Shown here one piece after another: positions 35,201 to 42,501 of a stretch of DNA of 64,000 bases. Made by a program: the position numbers and the translations under genes. A model generated the notes under the pieces. That model was not told where the DNA came from. It saw only the letters and a list, made by a program, of their open reading frames with translations, and did no database searches. Where the stretch lies: contig JHWU01000008.1 of assembly GCA_000622025.1 (NCBI GenBank), forward strand, positions 62,001-126,000, in the 5' to 3' direction. How positions within the stretch are numbered: the first letter of the stretch is position 1; every line of letters starts with the position of its first letter. This DNA is from Lachnospiraceae bacterium AD3010. GTDB lineage: Bacteria; Bacillota; Clostridia; Lachnospirales; Lachnospiraceae.

Positions 35201-37494
35201 GAAAGGAGATGGGTTTTGACGGAGTGGTCATAACGGATGACATGTATATGGCGGCTGTTTCTGCGAATATCGCTCCCATAGATTCCGCACGCCTTGCGAT
35301 AAACGCCGGAGTCGATATGATGCTGATACCGGTGGAGATGGATTCACCTTCAGGCATAAATGAGATGGAAAAATACATCTCGGATATCTCGAAGCTTGTG
35401 GAGAGCGGGGAGATACCGGAGGACAGAATAAATGAAGCCGTCTTAAGGATACTCAGATTAAAGGAGAAATATGGTCTGCTTTTCTCCGGTACCGCTTCGG
35501 ATGAGGAGAAGGATGTTAATAAAAAAATAGGTACAAGGGAAAATCATGATAAGGAATGGGAGATTGCAGAGGCCTCTGTTACCCTCCTTAAAAATGAGGA
35601 TGACCTTTTACCCTTAAAAAAGGATGCAAAAGCTGCTATCCTGTTTCCTTATGAGTCTCAGGTAAAGTCTGCGGAATTTGCCCTTAAGAAGCTAAATGAA
35701 GAGGGAATAACGAATGGGACTGAAAATGTCTCCGTATCAGGCTTTGAAGGTGTTTCAGAGAATATGATAGATGACCTTATCAACAGGAGCTTAAGCGGAA
35801 ATGATGTGATAATAGCCGTATCGGCGCTTTATAATAACAGTGAACTCGATCCTTCAACAGAGGAGGGCCTTTGCAGCAGGCTTTATGATTCGCTGATAGA
35901 GAAGGCGCATGAAGAGGGAAAGAAGGTCATTATACTCAGCACCCAGCTGCCTTATGATGCGGCAAGATACCAGAAGGCCGATGCTATCCTATGCTGCTAC
36001 AATGCAAGGGGAATGGCGGAGCTTCCGGAGGATTATTCAAAGGAGCTAAGCCAGTACGGCCCCAATATCCCGGCCGCGATCCATGCCATATTCGGAGGAT
36101 CGGATATTACCGGCAGGCTTCCTGTAAATATTCCGGAGATTAACGCAAAATTTGATTATTCGGACAGGATCCTCTACGAAAGAGGAACAGGTATAAGTAT
36201 ATTAAAGGACGGTAAGGATAGTAAAAAAACCTTAAGTGGAAATAACAGCTTATGGCAGGAAGCAGTACTTGGGGATGAGCAGTTTGATGAGTATATGCCC
36301 CTCCTTAAAGATAAGAGGGTGGCTCTGTTTTCAAATCATTCCGGGATCGTTGGCGATGAGACGACAGAATCCGGAGAGGCGGGCTGGATAAATGATCATA
36401 GTCTCCTTCATTTCGGAAAGGACGGAAGCGGAAAAGAAATATCCTACGGTCAGCATATTCTGGATGCTCTTATTGAGCGTGGAGCTGATGTTACCGCTAT
36501 ATTCAGCCCCGAGCACGGCTTCAGGGGCACCGCTGATGCGGGAGAGAATGTGGAAAGCTCGGTGGATGAAAAGACAGGAGTGCCGATCCTCTCATTATAC
36601 AGCGCAAACACTCACTATCCGTCCGAGGCCGATATGGAATGCTTTGACACCCTTGTGGTGGATATGCAGGATGTAGGACTCAGATATTATACCTACTATA
36701 TTTCTCTTTTCTATCTGATGGATGCCTGTGCATCCCACGATAAAGAGGTCATAATCCTTGACCGTCCAAACCCCAACGGCTTTTATGTGGATGGTCCTAT
36801 ACTGAAGGAGGGCTATGAATCCGGAGTCGGAAGGCTTCCGATACCCGTGGTCTACGGTATGACCTGGGGAGAGCTTGCAAAGATGATAAACGGTGAGGGC
36901 TGGCTGGAGGCCGGAAAGAATAAGCTGAAGCTTACAGTCATCCCCTGCAAAAACTATACGCATCAGACCAAAACCAGACTTATAAAAAATCCTTCACCGA
37001 ATTTAAAGGATATGAAGGCGGTATATCTTTATGCTTCCACCTGCTTCTTTGAAAATACGGCTTTCTCCATAGGAAGGGGCACAGAATATCCCTTTGAGGT
37101 ATACGGCAGTCCCGAGCTTAAATTATCGGACGGATTTACCTTCTCATTTACGCCGAGAAGCATGGACGGAGCGCTGACTCCTCCCTTTGAGGGTCAGTTC
37201 TGCCGCGGCAGGGATCTTAGAGATATTCCGCTGGAAAAGATATGGGAAAACGGCGTTAACCCGGAATATATCATTGATGCATATAAAGCATATATGGCTG
37301 CAGCACCGGATACGGATTTCTTCGGTACTCCGGATCAGAAGGGCAGGTACTGGCTGGATCTTCTGAGCGGTTCTGATAGCCTTAGAAAGCAGATAATGGA
37401 CGGGAAAAGCGCAAAGGAGATAAAGGAATCCTGGAAGGAGGATATCGAGGCCTTTAAGAAGTTAAGAAAGCCATATCTGCTGTATGAGGAGTGA
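32254..37494 (+). CDS. Trifunctional muropeptide-salvage lipoprotein: AmiE-like S12 hydrolase, NagZ (GH3) and NamZ (DUF1343) fused
   Basis: A 1746-aa exported lipoprotein; the signal ends at VTGC with Cys27. A short beta-sandwich-like region (about 70-185) is followed by a serine beta-lactamase-like domain (about 200-610) with SITK at about 268, YSD, and the HQG loop. Next is a GH3 beta-N-acetylglucosaminidase of NagZ type (about 680-1065) with KHFPGHGDTRTDSH near 897 and ITDDMYM near 990, plus a GH3 C-terminal domain. Last is a DUF1343/NamZ exo-muramidase domain (about 1350-1745) with FSPEHGFRGTADAGE, DMQDVGLRYYTY and DRPNPN. In Bacillus subtilis three adjacent genes encode these: ybbE/amiE, ybbD/nagZ and ybbC/namZ. 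Here one chain could strip MurNAc-GlcNAc and peptides from wall fragments at the cell surface. Confidence 0.9.
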   Translation: MMFFGKKSHIKKELAILMAVLLSVTGCGINGAGNNAAVSQNTAAEKTDASDNTEAKKTDAIDASEEKERAKKPLKAEAVSKLPESEWQAQTVFPDRRGKIDDTLALNSLFSFSGYHGQGKLYFLPSETVSSFKMYINDFEVDTSDVTGENIYELDFGEAALNGLNTLQVSSIEPLNIKDAVRVWIPYPEVIDGSPEDEGIREETLSLISDIVQSDVDSGFTAAQLAVVRNGKLVYEDSWGKLNSYLPDGKKDTGSPDVTKDTLFDLASITKMFATNYALQKLVTDGKLSIDAKITDFLGEKFSEDTLDFAYQDAEDPGLEKQKEWKAELTVKDLLCHQGGFPASPRYCNPYVDAVTQRNGEEYENILFAGNDASPETREATIDAICKTPLMYEPGTKTLYSDVDYMILGLVVESLTGKELDTYVKDTFYEPMGLKHITFNPLKNGFSKEDVAATEVNGNTRDGFLNFPGIRTKTIQGEVHDEMAYYSMGGVSGHAGLFSNATDLAKLASVMLTGGYGGHRFFSRNVMDLFTSPKNSTEANWGLGWWREGDDQRTWYFGESTSRTFGHQGWTGTLVMIDPVENLVVTYLTNKINSPVTDLKLNPNKFNGGYYTASSLGFVPQLIQLGLDFDSDTDERMFSLLSEMVNDSIKLVDPVYANEADYPAVKNAESKINVLKKFASRTNEPEQLKVCEAVDERWKTFKDEAARSPEGILHEMSTEEKIEQMLLPDVRFWTEKDGSKTGVKKLNKELEDTLKKHKFGGVILFTDNFENAEQTAALTKDLQEANSYGNDKHKLFIAVDQEGGRVTRLLTGTQMPGNMALGATGDTAMAKEAAKVIGTEIKALGFNMDFAPVVDVNMNPSNPVIGIRSFSDDPQMVADFGCAFTEGLHEAGVISALKHFPGHGDTRTDSHTGLPCIDKTLDTLSNNEFVPFKKCIENGADMVMTAHIQYPKIETETYTSIKDGKDIFLPATLSKEVIDGILRKEMGFDGVVITDDMYMAAVSANIAPIDSARLAINAGVDMMLIPVEMDSPSGINEMEKYISDISKLVESGEIPEDRINEAVLRILRLKEKYGLLFSGTASDEEKDVNKKIGTRENHDKEWEIAEASVTLLKNEDDLLPLKKDAKAAILFPYESQVKSAEFALKKLNEEGITNGTENVSVSGFEGVSENMIDDLINRSLSGNDVIIAVSALYNNSELDPSTEEGLCSRLYDSLIEKAHEEGKKVIILSTQLPYDAARYQKADAILCCYNARGMAELPEDYSKELSQYGPNIPAAIHAIFGGSDITGRLPVNIPEINAKFDYSDRILYERGTGISILKDGKDSKKTLSGNNSLWQEAVLGDEQFDEYMPLLKDKRVALFSNHSGIVGDETTESGEAGWINDHSLLHFGKDGSGKEISYGQHILDALIERGADVTAIFSPEHGFRGTADAGENVESSVDEKTGVPILSLYSANTHYPSEADMECFDTLVVDMQDVGLRYYTYYISLFYLMDACASHDKEVIILDRPNPNGFYVDGPILKEGYESGVGRLPIPVVYGMTWGELAKMINGEGWLEAGKNKLKLTVIPCKNYTHQTKTRLIKNPSPNLKDMKAVYLYASTCFFENTAFSIGRGTEYPFEVYGSPELKLSDGFTFSFTPRSMDGALTPPFEGQFCRGRDLRDIPLEKIWENGVNPEYIIDAYKAYMAAAPDTDFFGTPDQKGRYWLDLLSGSDSLRKQIMDGKSAKEIKESWKEDIEAFKKLRKPYLLYEE

Positions 37495-37535
37495 TAAGCG
37501 GATATAACGAAAAAAGCTCAGAACGGTCGCTTATG

Positions 37536-37564
37536 TTCATAAAGTCTGTGATTTGTGGTAGAAT
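37536..37564 (+). promoter_or_regulatory. Promoter of mntP, predicted leaderless
   Basis: TTCATA (37536-37541), 17 nt, TAGAAT (37559-37564) with TGG before the -10. Only six A residues separate the -10 from ATG 37571, so transcription should begin at the start codon. Confidence 0.7.
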
Positions 37565-37570
37565 AAAAAA

Positions 37571-38149
37571 ATGCATGAATTTATTCTGAAAGGCATTTTA
37601 CTTGGATCGGCACTTGCCATGGATGCTTTTTCCGTGTCCGTAGTAAACGGCCTTAATGAATCGGGGATGTCCAGGAAAAAGACTGTCCTTATTCCCTTAA
37701 CTTTTGCCTTTTTCCAGTTCATAATGCCGCTTGCAGGCTGGTTTATCGTGACCTTTATGCAGAGCCTTTTTGAAGACTTCAGGGCATACATTCCGGTAAC
37801 GGCATTGATACTCCTTCTTTTTATCGGAGGGAAGATGCTGATTGAGAGCATTCTTGCTCTCGGGAATAAGGGGGAGGATGAAAAATCAGAGTATATTCTC
37901 GATCACTTTTCCCTTATGATACAGGGTTTTGCAACCTCTATTGATGCGCTTTCCGTGGGCCTTACGGTTTCTGATTACAGCTTTTTGGAAGCATTTCTGA
38001 CAGCCTTGATCATTGCAGCCGTTACATTTCTTATATGTCTCACGGGGATAGTTTTCGGTAAGAGGATAGGAAGCAGGATCTCACACGGTGCTGGAATCTT
38101 AGGTGGGATCATACTTATACTTATCGGGATAAGAATATTCGTTTCCTGA
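37571..38149 (+). CDS. mntP: Manganese efflux pump
   Basis: A 192-aa membrane protein of the MntP (DUF204) family that exports Mn2+. Six membrane helices are visible. The two conserved Asp motifs are AMDAFSVSV near residue 16 and SIDALSVGL near 122, arranged as an internal duplication. The start MHEFILKGIL matches the family N-terminus, so the ATG is firm although no Shine-Dalgarno exists. I did not see a yybP-ykoY manganese riboswitch upstream, and there is no room for one if the promoter is correct. Confidence 0.93.
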   Translation: MHEFILKGILLGSALAMDAFSVSVVNGLNESGMSRKKTVLIPLTFAFFQFIMPLAGWFIVTFMQSLFEDFRAYIPVTALILLLFIGGKMLIESILALGNKGEDEKSEYILDHFSLMIQGFATSIDALSVGLTVSDYSFLEAFLTALIIAAVTFLICLTGIVFGKRIGSRISHGAGILGGIILILIGIRIFVS

Positions 38150-38153
38150 GGGA

Positions 38154-38370
38154 ACTGTCATTCTGAGGGCACTACTGTCATTCTGAGGGCACTACTGTCA
38201 TTCGGAGGGCGCTACTGTCATTCTGAGGGCACTACTGTCATTCTGAGGGCGGAGCCCGAAGAATCTTCCCTCCGGTAATAAAGATTCTTCGCTTCGCTCA
38301 GAATGACAATAAAACGCACAGAATGACAATAATACGCTCGGAATGACAATAAAACGCACAGAATGACAAT
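38154..38370. repeat. Bilateral REP-like array with 20-bp period on both sides
   Basis: On the left, five units carrying GTCATTCTGAGGGC start at 38157, 38177, 38197, 38217 and 38237. In the centre is a palindrome with GTCATTCTGAG and CTCAGAATGAC. On the right, four units carrying GAATGACAAT start at 38301, 38321, 38341 and 38361. Left and right units are reverse complements over nine bases (GTCATTCTG/CAGAATGAC) and share the 20-bp spacing. This fills nearly the whole spacer between mntP and apt. Confidence 0.9.
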
Positions 38371-38444
38371 TAATTGCAAATAATTGACACCTGATCGTTA
38401 AGAATAACACTAAATAAACTATTAAGAAGGGAGTCTTTAAAAAA

Positions 38445-38969
38445 ATGAAAAAAATAGAGGATTATATCAGAACCATACCGGATTATCCTGAACCCGGGAT
38501 AATGTTCCGTGATATTACTACGGTGGTTCAGGACCCGGAGGGACTGAAGCTTGCGATCGACAGCCTGCAGAAGGATATTGCGCTTCTGGATTTTGATGTT
38601 ATAGTCGGAGCCGAATCCAGGGGCTTTGTATTCGGTATGCCTCTTGCCTACAATCTGGGAAAGGGCTTCGTTATGGTACGGAAAAAGGGAAAGCTTCCCG
38701 CAGAGACCATTGAGGAGACCTATGATCTTGAATACGGACAGGCGACCATAGAGATCCATAAGGACGCTATCACACCGGGCCAGAGGGTCGTTATTATCGA
38801 CGATCTTATGGCTACAGGCGGTACAGTGGAGGCAGTGGTGAAGCTAGTGGAGCGCCTCGGCGGAAAGGTGGTACATATAAGCTTCCTTCTGGAGCTTGCA
38901 GGACTTAAGGGAAGAGAACGGCTTAAGGATTACGAGATAAGCAGTGTGGTAGCTTATCCCGGAAAGTGA
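38445..38969 (+). CDS. apt: Adenine phosphoribosyltransferase
   Basis: Makes AMP from adenine and PRPP in purine salvage. The PRPP-binding signature VVIIDDLMATGGT is at about residues 117-129. The N-terminal IRTIPDYPEPGIMFRDITT and GAESRGFVFGMPLA are family hallmarks. The length of 174 aa is normal. AAGGGAG precedes the ATG, and a strong terminator follows at 38981. Confidence 0.96.
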   Translation: MKKIEDYIRTIPDYPEPGIMFRDITTVVQDPEGLKLAIDSLQKDIALLDFDVIVGAESRGFVFGMPLAYNLGKGFVMVRKKGKLPAETIEETYDLEYGQATIEIHKDAITPGQRVVIIDDLMATGGTVEAVVKLVERLGGKVVHISFLLELAGLKGRERLKDYEISSVVAYPGK

Positions 38970-38980
38970 CGATAATCTTA

Positions 38981-39010
38981 AGCCCTGGCGATTTTGCCAG
39001 GGCTCTTTTT
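38981..39010 (+). terminator. Rho-independent terminator after apt
   Basis: AGCCCTGGC (38981-38989) and GCCAGGGCT (38996-39004) form a perfect 9-bp stem around GATTTT, followed by CTTTTT. Confidence 0.93.
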
Positions 39011-39059
39011 GGGCTTGAATGCTGGAAGGATTACACTTGATATGGTAGCATAATAGATT

Positions 39060-39437
39060 ATGGGTTACCAAATGGAACTTAAGACAATTAAGTATAATCT
39101 GTCTGTTTGTAAAGTGACAGATATATCGGATATAGATCTGACCTCGGATTTCTATTTTGTTGGAAAGACAGATGAAGAACTATCTCTTGTCTGCAAAACG
39201 GAAGATACTCCGCATAATACGACCGAGCGTGAAGATGGATGGAGAGGATTTCGTATTCAGGGAGTACTGGATTTCTCGCTGATTGGGATTCTGTCAAAGC
39301 TGTCAGGTATCCTTGCAGAACATAATATAGGGATTTTTGCTGTTTCAACCTACAACACGGATTATATCCTTGTGAAGGAAGAAAACTTTGAACGTTCATT
39401 GGAAGTGCTTATAAACGAAGGATATAAGGTGATATAA
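39060..39437 (+). CDS. ACT-domain protein (COG3603/CASTOR-like)
   Basis: A 125-aa protein with two ACT-like halves. The second contains RIQGVLDFSLIGILSKLSGILAEHNIGIF followed by STYNTDYILVKEE, the family signature. Such proteins bind small ligands, probably amino acids; no target is known. No ribosome site precedes ATG 39060 and a CATAAT lies 5 nt upstream, so it may be leaderless. ATG 39072 is the alternative start. It opens the accessory stretch 39-46 kb, which looks more AT-rich than the flanks. Confidence 0.8.
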   Translation: MGYQMELKTIKYNLSVCKVTDISDIDLTSDFYFVGKTDEELSLVCKTEDTPHNTTEREDGWRGFRIQGVLDFSLIGILSKLSGILAEHNIGIFAVSTYNTDYILVKEENFERSLEVLINEGYKVI

Positions 39438-39510
39438 AATCACAGGATATACGCGCTGAAGTGTCGGATTATTATCATTTCAACATAATTGAACAAGGAG
39501 AAATGCAGAT

Positions 39511-39834
39511 ATGGCATCGAGCAAAGACTATTTGGAGTTCATATTGGACCAGCTTTCAGAGCTGGATGAAATAACTTATAGGGCGATGATGGGAGAATAC
39601 ATCATATATTATCGTGGGAAAGTTGCTGGCGGCATTTATGATGACCGTTTTCTTGTAAAGCCTGTAAAATCCGCTTTGGAAATGATGTCAGAAGCCAGTC
39701 TGGAATTCCCATACGAAGGAGCAAAGGAGATGCTCCTTGTTGATGATGTTGAGAACAAAGAATTTCTTCGGAATCTTTTAGAAGCGATGTATGAAGAGTT
39801 ACCTGCGCCGAAGAAAAAGAAATTTAAGCCTTGA
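39511..39834 (+). CDS. TfoX/Sxy N-terminal-domain protein
   Basis: A 107-aa stand-alone TfoX_N domain: the start MASSKDYLEFILDQLSEL, then YRAMMGEYIIYYRGKVAGGIYDDRFLVKP and a Lys-rich end. In proteobacteria the full-length protein regulates competence. The short Firmicute versions have no known role. AAGGAG lies before the ATG. It precedes a HepT remnant. Confidence 0.85.
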   Translation: MASSKDYLEFILDQLSELDEITYRAMMGEYIIYYRGKVAGGIYDDRFLVKPVKSALEMMSEASLEFPYEGAKEMLLVDDVENKEFLRNLLEAMYEELPAPKKKKFKP

Positions 39835-39878
39835 GCAGCTTAAGGATAATCTGGAACTGACAGGCGAGATTTTAAAGG

Positions 39879-40001
39879 ATGGAATTAGAATATATGGATA
39901 ATGCCAAAAACGATCAACTGATTGGCCTTAGGAACCGTATAGTGCATGATTACGGGACTGTTGATTTGAATATCGTGTTTGAAACATTGAAAGATGAGTG
40001 A
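39879..40001 (+). pseudogene. HepT (HEPN toxin) C-terminal remnant
   Basis: About 40 codons survive. They contain LIGLRNRIVHDYGTVDLNIV, which matches the C-terminal RNase motif RX4HXY of HepT-like (DUF86) toxins. The N-terminal two thirds are missing and a stop lies directly upstream in frame. No MntA antitoxin gene is present. The end overlaps the AraC gene start by 8 nt. It is probably a relic. Confidence 0.6.
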
Positions 40002-40596
40002 AGTGACTTACAGCAAAAAAAATGATGAAATTGAGTGTGTCAGATATGAGAAATCACGAAAAATATATCTTTCACACACACATTCCAATCATTTGACAAT
40101 AGGTTATATTGAAGAGGGACAGGTCTGCATTACCATAGATGGAGAAAGCTGTATCTATACGCAGGGAGAAGAATTCCGAATAATGCCCAATGTTCTGCAT
40201 GAGGTAAAACCAGCGGATGAAAATCCCTATTCCATGATGGTTATGTGTATCAAGATCGATGCGGTTGTGGATGATGATAATCTGAAAGAACTTCAGGAGA
40301 CCATTATGGAAAAACCGGAGAATTTATACCTTATTGAAGAAATGGCGGATGACACACAGGTCAGCCCATATCATATGATACGGAAGTTTAAGAAAGCATT
40401 TGGTCTGACACCGCATCAATTTCAGATACAGTGTAAAGTAAGAAGGGCACAAAAATTGCTTGAAACAACCCAAAGCATCCCAGAGGTGGCTTATGAAGCA
40501 GGATTTTGCGATCAAAGCCACTTGGACAGATGCTTTCAGAAGATAGTGGGTATGACACCCAGTCAATATCAGGATGCTGTAATAAACAGTGATTAA
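39994..40596 (+). CDS. AraC-family transcriptional regulator
   Basis: A 200-aa regulator. Residues 20-100 form a cupin-like ligand domain (HTHSNHLTIGYIEEGQVC, MPNVLHEVKP). The C-terminal 95 residues are the double helix-turn-helix of AraC proteins, with SPYHMIRKFKKAFGLTPHQFQ and VAYEAGFCDQSHLDRCFQKIVGMTPSQY. It is short for the family because the linker is reduced. It converges on a cupin gene with a 4-base overlap. The cupin gene may be its target, which is inference from position. Confidence 0.88.
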   Translation: MSEVTYSKKNDEIECVRYEKSRKIYLSHTHSNHLTIGYIEEGQVCITIDGESCIYTQGEEFRIMPNVLHEVKPADENPYSMMVMCIKIDAVVDDDNLKELQETIMEKPENLYLIEEMADDTQVSPYHMIRKFKKAFGLTPHQFQIQCKVRRAQKLLETTQSIPEVAYEAGFCDQSHLDRCFQKIVGMTPSQYQDAVINSD

Positions 40597-40982
40597 CAAA
40601 GTGCGGGATAAAATTTAGCAAACAGATATAATCCGTCTTTCCCGGCATGTACTTCATGATGAACGGCTTTAGGCATTATAGATATTACCCCAGGTTCATA
40701 AACAAGTTCATGGCCATCGTTGATACAGGTGCCTTCGCCGGCGATCACTTCGTGGGTTTCCAGCTGTGTTTCATGAATGTGATCAAGAATTCTCTTGTTA
40801 GGGGCAATCCGGACCAGATGATAACTATACTCGCCATCTGTATCTTTGGATGTAATGATGTGTTTCAATTCAACTCCCTCAAAAACCTGATGCTTCGACC
40901 AGGCGATATCAGCGAATGAAATGGTTTTGCCTGGCAGACGTAACTGCCCATTGTTAAAGGATTCAAATACTTTAAGATTCAT
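40593..40982 (-). CDS. Cupin-domain protein
   Basis: A 129-aa single cupin. Metal-binding motif 1 is seen in ILDHIHETQLETHEVIAGEG and motif 2 in PGVISIMPKAVHHEVHAG. Function unknown; a sugar, phenolic or small-molecule binding role is possible. AAAGGAGAG precedes ATG 40982, but this ribosome site can pair with GCTCTCC further upstream (see the inverted repeat at 40989-41031). Confidence 0.8.
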   Translation of the reverse strand: MNLKVFESFNNGQLRLPGKTISFADIAWSKHQVFEGVELKHIITSKDTDGEYSYHLVRIAPNKRILDHIHETQLETHEVIAGEGTCINDGHELVYEPGVISIMPKAVHHEVHAGKDGLYLFAKFYPALC

Positions 40983-40988
40983 GTTAAT

Positions 40989-41031
40989 GCTCTCCTTTCA
41001 TTTGATGATATTATGATATAAAATGGAGAGC
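40989..41031 (-). promoter_or_regulatory. Inverted repeat that can mask the cupin ribosome site
   Basis: On the minus strand GCTCTCC-ATTT pairs with AAAT-GAAA-GGAGAGC across a 43-nt span. The downstream arm is the Shine-Dalgarno of the cupin gene. It could act at RNA level, or as an operator in DNA. The promoter was not identified. Confidence 0.45.
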
Positions 41032-41180
41032 TTGCGGAATTGGATAAAATTGCTGTTTCCAGTAAAACTAAACAGTAGTAGGATACATACTCTTGGAGTA
41101 ATCAAGGCGACAACGTCAAAGTAAGTTATATTTCAGTTAAATGCATGACAAACGGATCATATCAGCGAGGAATAATAGCT

Positions 41181-41321
41181 ATGAATAAAGAGTGGTCTGA
41201 ACAGAATAAAAGAATGCAGTCGCTGATCAAAAAGGCAGATACATTTAATGAGGGTAAGGATGTCCTTTTTGAATTGCGAAACGACCTGATGAATAAGATA
41301 ACAGATTATTCGGAGGAATAG
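41181..41321 (+). pseudogene. 46-aa fragment, N-terminal piece of a larger protein
   Basis: Encodes MNKEWSEQNKRMQSL followed by KKADTFNEGKDVLFELRNDL and stops soon after. It reads like the N-terminus of a DinB-like (DUF664-type) protein that has been cut, though I am not certain of the family. It is preceded by ATCAGCGAGGAATAATAG, almost identical to the leader of the RhuM fragment at 42472. The next gene begins 4 nt after the stop, so it may now serve as a leader peptide. Confidence 0.45.
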
Positions 41322-41325
41322 GAAC

Positions 41326-42048
41326 GTGAAGATTACGGTTATCAATGGAACCGAAAAACGCGGTGTTACATACAGAATGAAGGAAATATTTTTAGAGCAG
41401 TTCAGAGACGATTCGGAAATCACGGAATATTATCTTCCCAAAGATGGCCCAGGTTTCTGTATGGGATGTACTGCGTGTTTCAGGAATGATCAGATTCGTT
41501 GCAAGGACTTCGAAAAGGTTCAGAAGATCGAGAAGTCAATGCTTGAAGCGGATCTGCTTGTTTTTACATCACCTGCATATGTTTTCCATACAACCGGCGC
41601 AATGAAGGCTATGCTTGACCATTTCGGTTACAGGTGGATGCCTCACCGCCCGGCAAAGGAAATGTTCGGGAAACGTGCGGTGATAATCACACAGTGCCTG
41701 GGAGCAGGTGGGAGATCCGCAGCAAAGGATATTAAAGACAGTCTTTCCTGGTGGGGCATCTCGACCATCAAAGTCGTAAGTTTTAAGCTGATGTCTGAAA
41801 TTGACTGGGACAAGATCGAGGACAAGAGGAAAGCATCATTCAAAAAGAAGCTGAACAGCATTGCACAGAAAATGCGAGCCATCGATTATAGTAGACCAGG
41901 CTATACAGGTGTTGTGGTGAAGGCAAAGTTTTATGCCGTTAGGATGCTGCAGACAAGTCTTGGTAAACAGAACCCTGAATATACAGATTTTAAGTATTGG
42001 AATGAAAATGGCTGGATTGGAAAAGTAAGACCGTGGAAATACCATTAA
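41326..42048 (+). CDS. Flavodoxin-fold NAD(P)H-dependent oxidoreductase
   Basis: A 240-aa protein of the NADPH-dependent FMN reductase group. The FMN-binding start is VINGTEKRGVTYRMKE. CMGCTACF is a paired-Cys segment seen in the flavodoxin/iron-sulfur flavoprotein relatives. SPAYVFHTTGAMKAMLDHF forms the second FMN loop. The C-terminal extension is basic. The substrate is unknown. CGGAGGAA lies before ATG 41326 within the end of the preceding fragment. Confidence 0.82.
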   Translation: MKITVINGTEKRGVTYRMKEIFLEQFRDDSEITEYYLPKDGPGFCMGCTACFRNDQIRCKDFEKVQKIEKSMLEADLLVFTSPAYVFHTTGAMKAMLDHFGYRWMPHRPAKEMFGKRAVIITQCLGAGGRSAAKDIKDSLSWWGISTIKVVSFKLMSEIDWDKIEDKRKASFKKKLNSIAQKMRAIDYSRPGYTGVVVKAKFYAVRMLQTSLGKQNPEYTDFKYWNENGWIGKVRPWKYH

Positions 42049-42110
42049 ATTGGAAGATAACCAAGATTTGCCACACTTTGTGCGACTTTGCCATTTGGCT
42101 TATTTTTCTG

Positions 42111-42218
42111 TAAAATGACTGAAGCTTCAGCAGCCTGGCAAACCGGCGCAAACTTAAAGCTTTAGATGCAATTTAGGAGGTATGAAATGTCGATAAAGGT
42201 CTTATTCATCTGCCATGG
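42111..42218. repeat. 108-bp direct repeat, copy 1 (duplicated 5' end of the phosphatase gene)
   Basis: Identical at 107 of 108 positions to 45655-45762; the single difference is T at 42181 against A at 45725. It contains the palindrome CTGAAGCTTCAG, the ribosome site GGAGG and the first codons of the low-molecular-weight phosphatase gene. Confidence 0.95.
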
Positions 42219-42246
42219 CACCACCCAGTCAGGGGGTTGCATATAA
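42187..42246 (+). pseudogene. Truncated 5' end of low-molecular-weight phosphatase gene
   Basis: Reads MSIKVLFICHG exactly as the intact gene at 45731, then departs after the eleventh codon, losing the catalytic CX5R loop, and stops at 42246. It retains the original leader and ribosome site. Confidence 0.85.
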
Positions 42247-42271
42247 GCGCAGCAATGAAGGGAGAAATTCT

Positions 42272-42466
42272 ATGTCAGATGAACTGTTTAGTGTAAAAAT
42301 GAAGGAATTACGAGAGTCTACCGGATTGAATCGTAAGGAGTTCTGCGAAAAGTTCGAGATTCCCTACAGGACTATGACCGAGTGGGAACTGGGTCATAGG
42401 AATGCTCCCCCATATGTACTCAGACTACTTTCGTATTATGTCGAGATGCAGCATAAGCTTAATTAG
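42272..42466 (+). CDS. Small XRE-type helix-turn-helix protein
   Basis: A 64-aa DNA-binding domain: FSVKMKELRESTGLNRKEFCEKFEIPYRT, then MTEWELGHRNAPPYVLRLLSYYV. Such stand-alone domains occur in toxin-antitoxin and mobile-element contexts. ATG 42272 is chosen, with GAAGGGAG 9 nt upstream. The longer in-frame start at 42215 lies in the truncated phosphatase copy and is less likely. Confidence 0.82.
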   Translation: MSDELFSVKMKELRESTGLNRKEFCEKFEIPYRTMTEWELGHRNAPPYVLRLLSYYVEMQHKLN

Positions 42467-42501
42467 AATTGCATCAGCGAGAAATAATAGGGGGGATGAA
42501 T

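Noticed and set aside
42130-42165. GGCAAACC followed by GGCGCAAA in the duplicated leader, reminiscent of the c-di-GMP-I riboswitch core
   Set aside because: The P2 stem that should lie between these elements and the downstream GCCUCCGG part are missing, so the aptamer cannot form.
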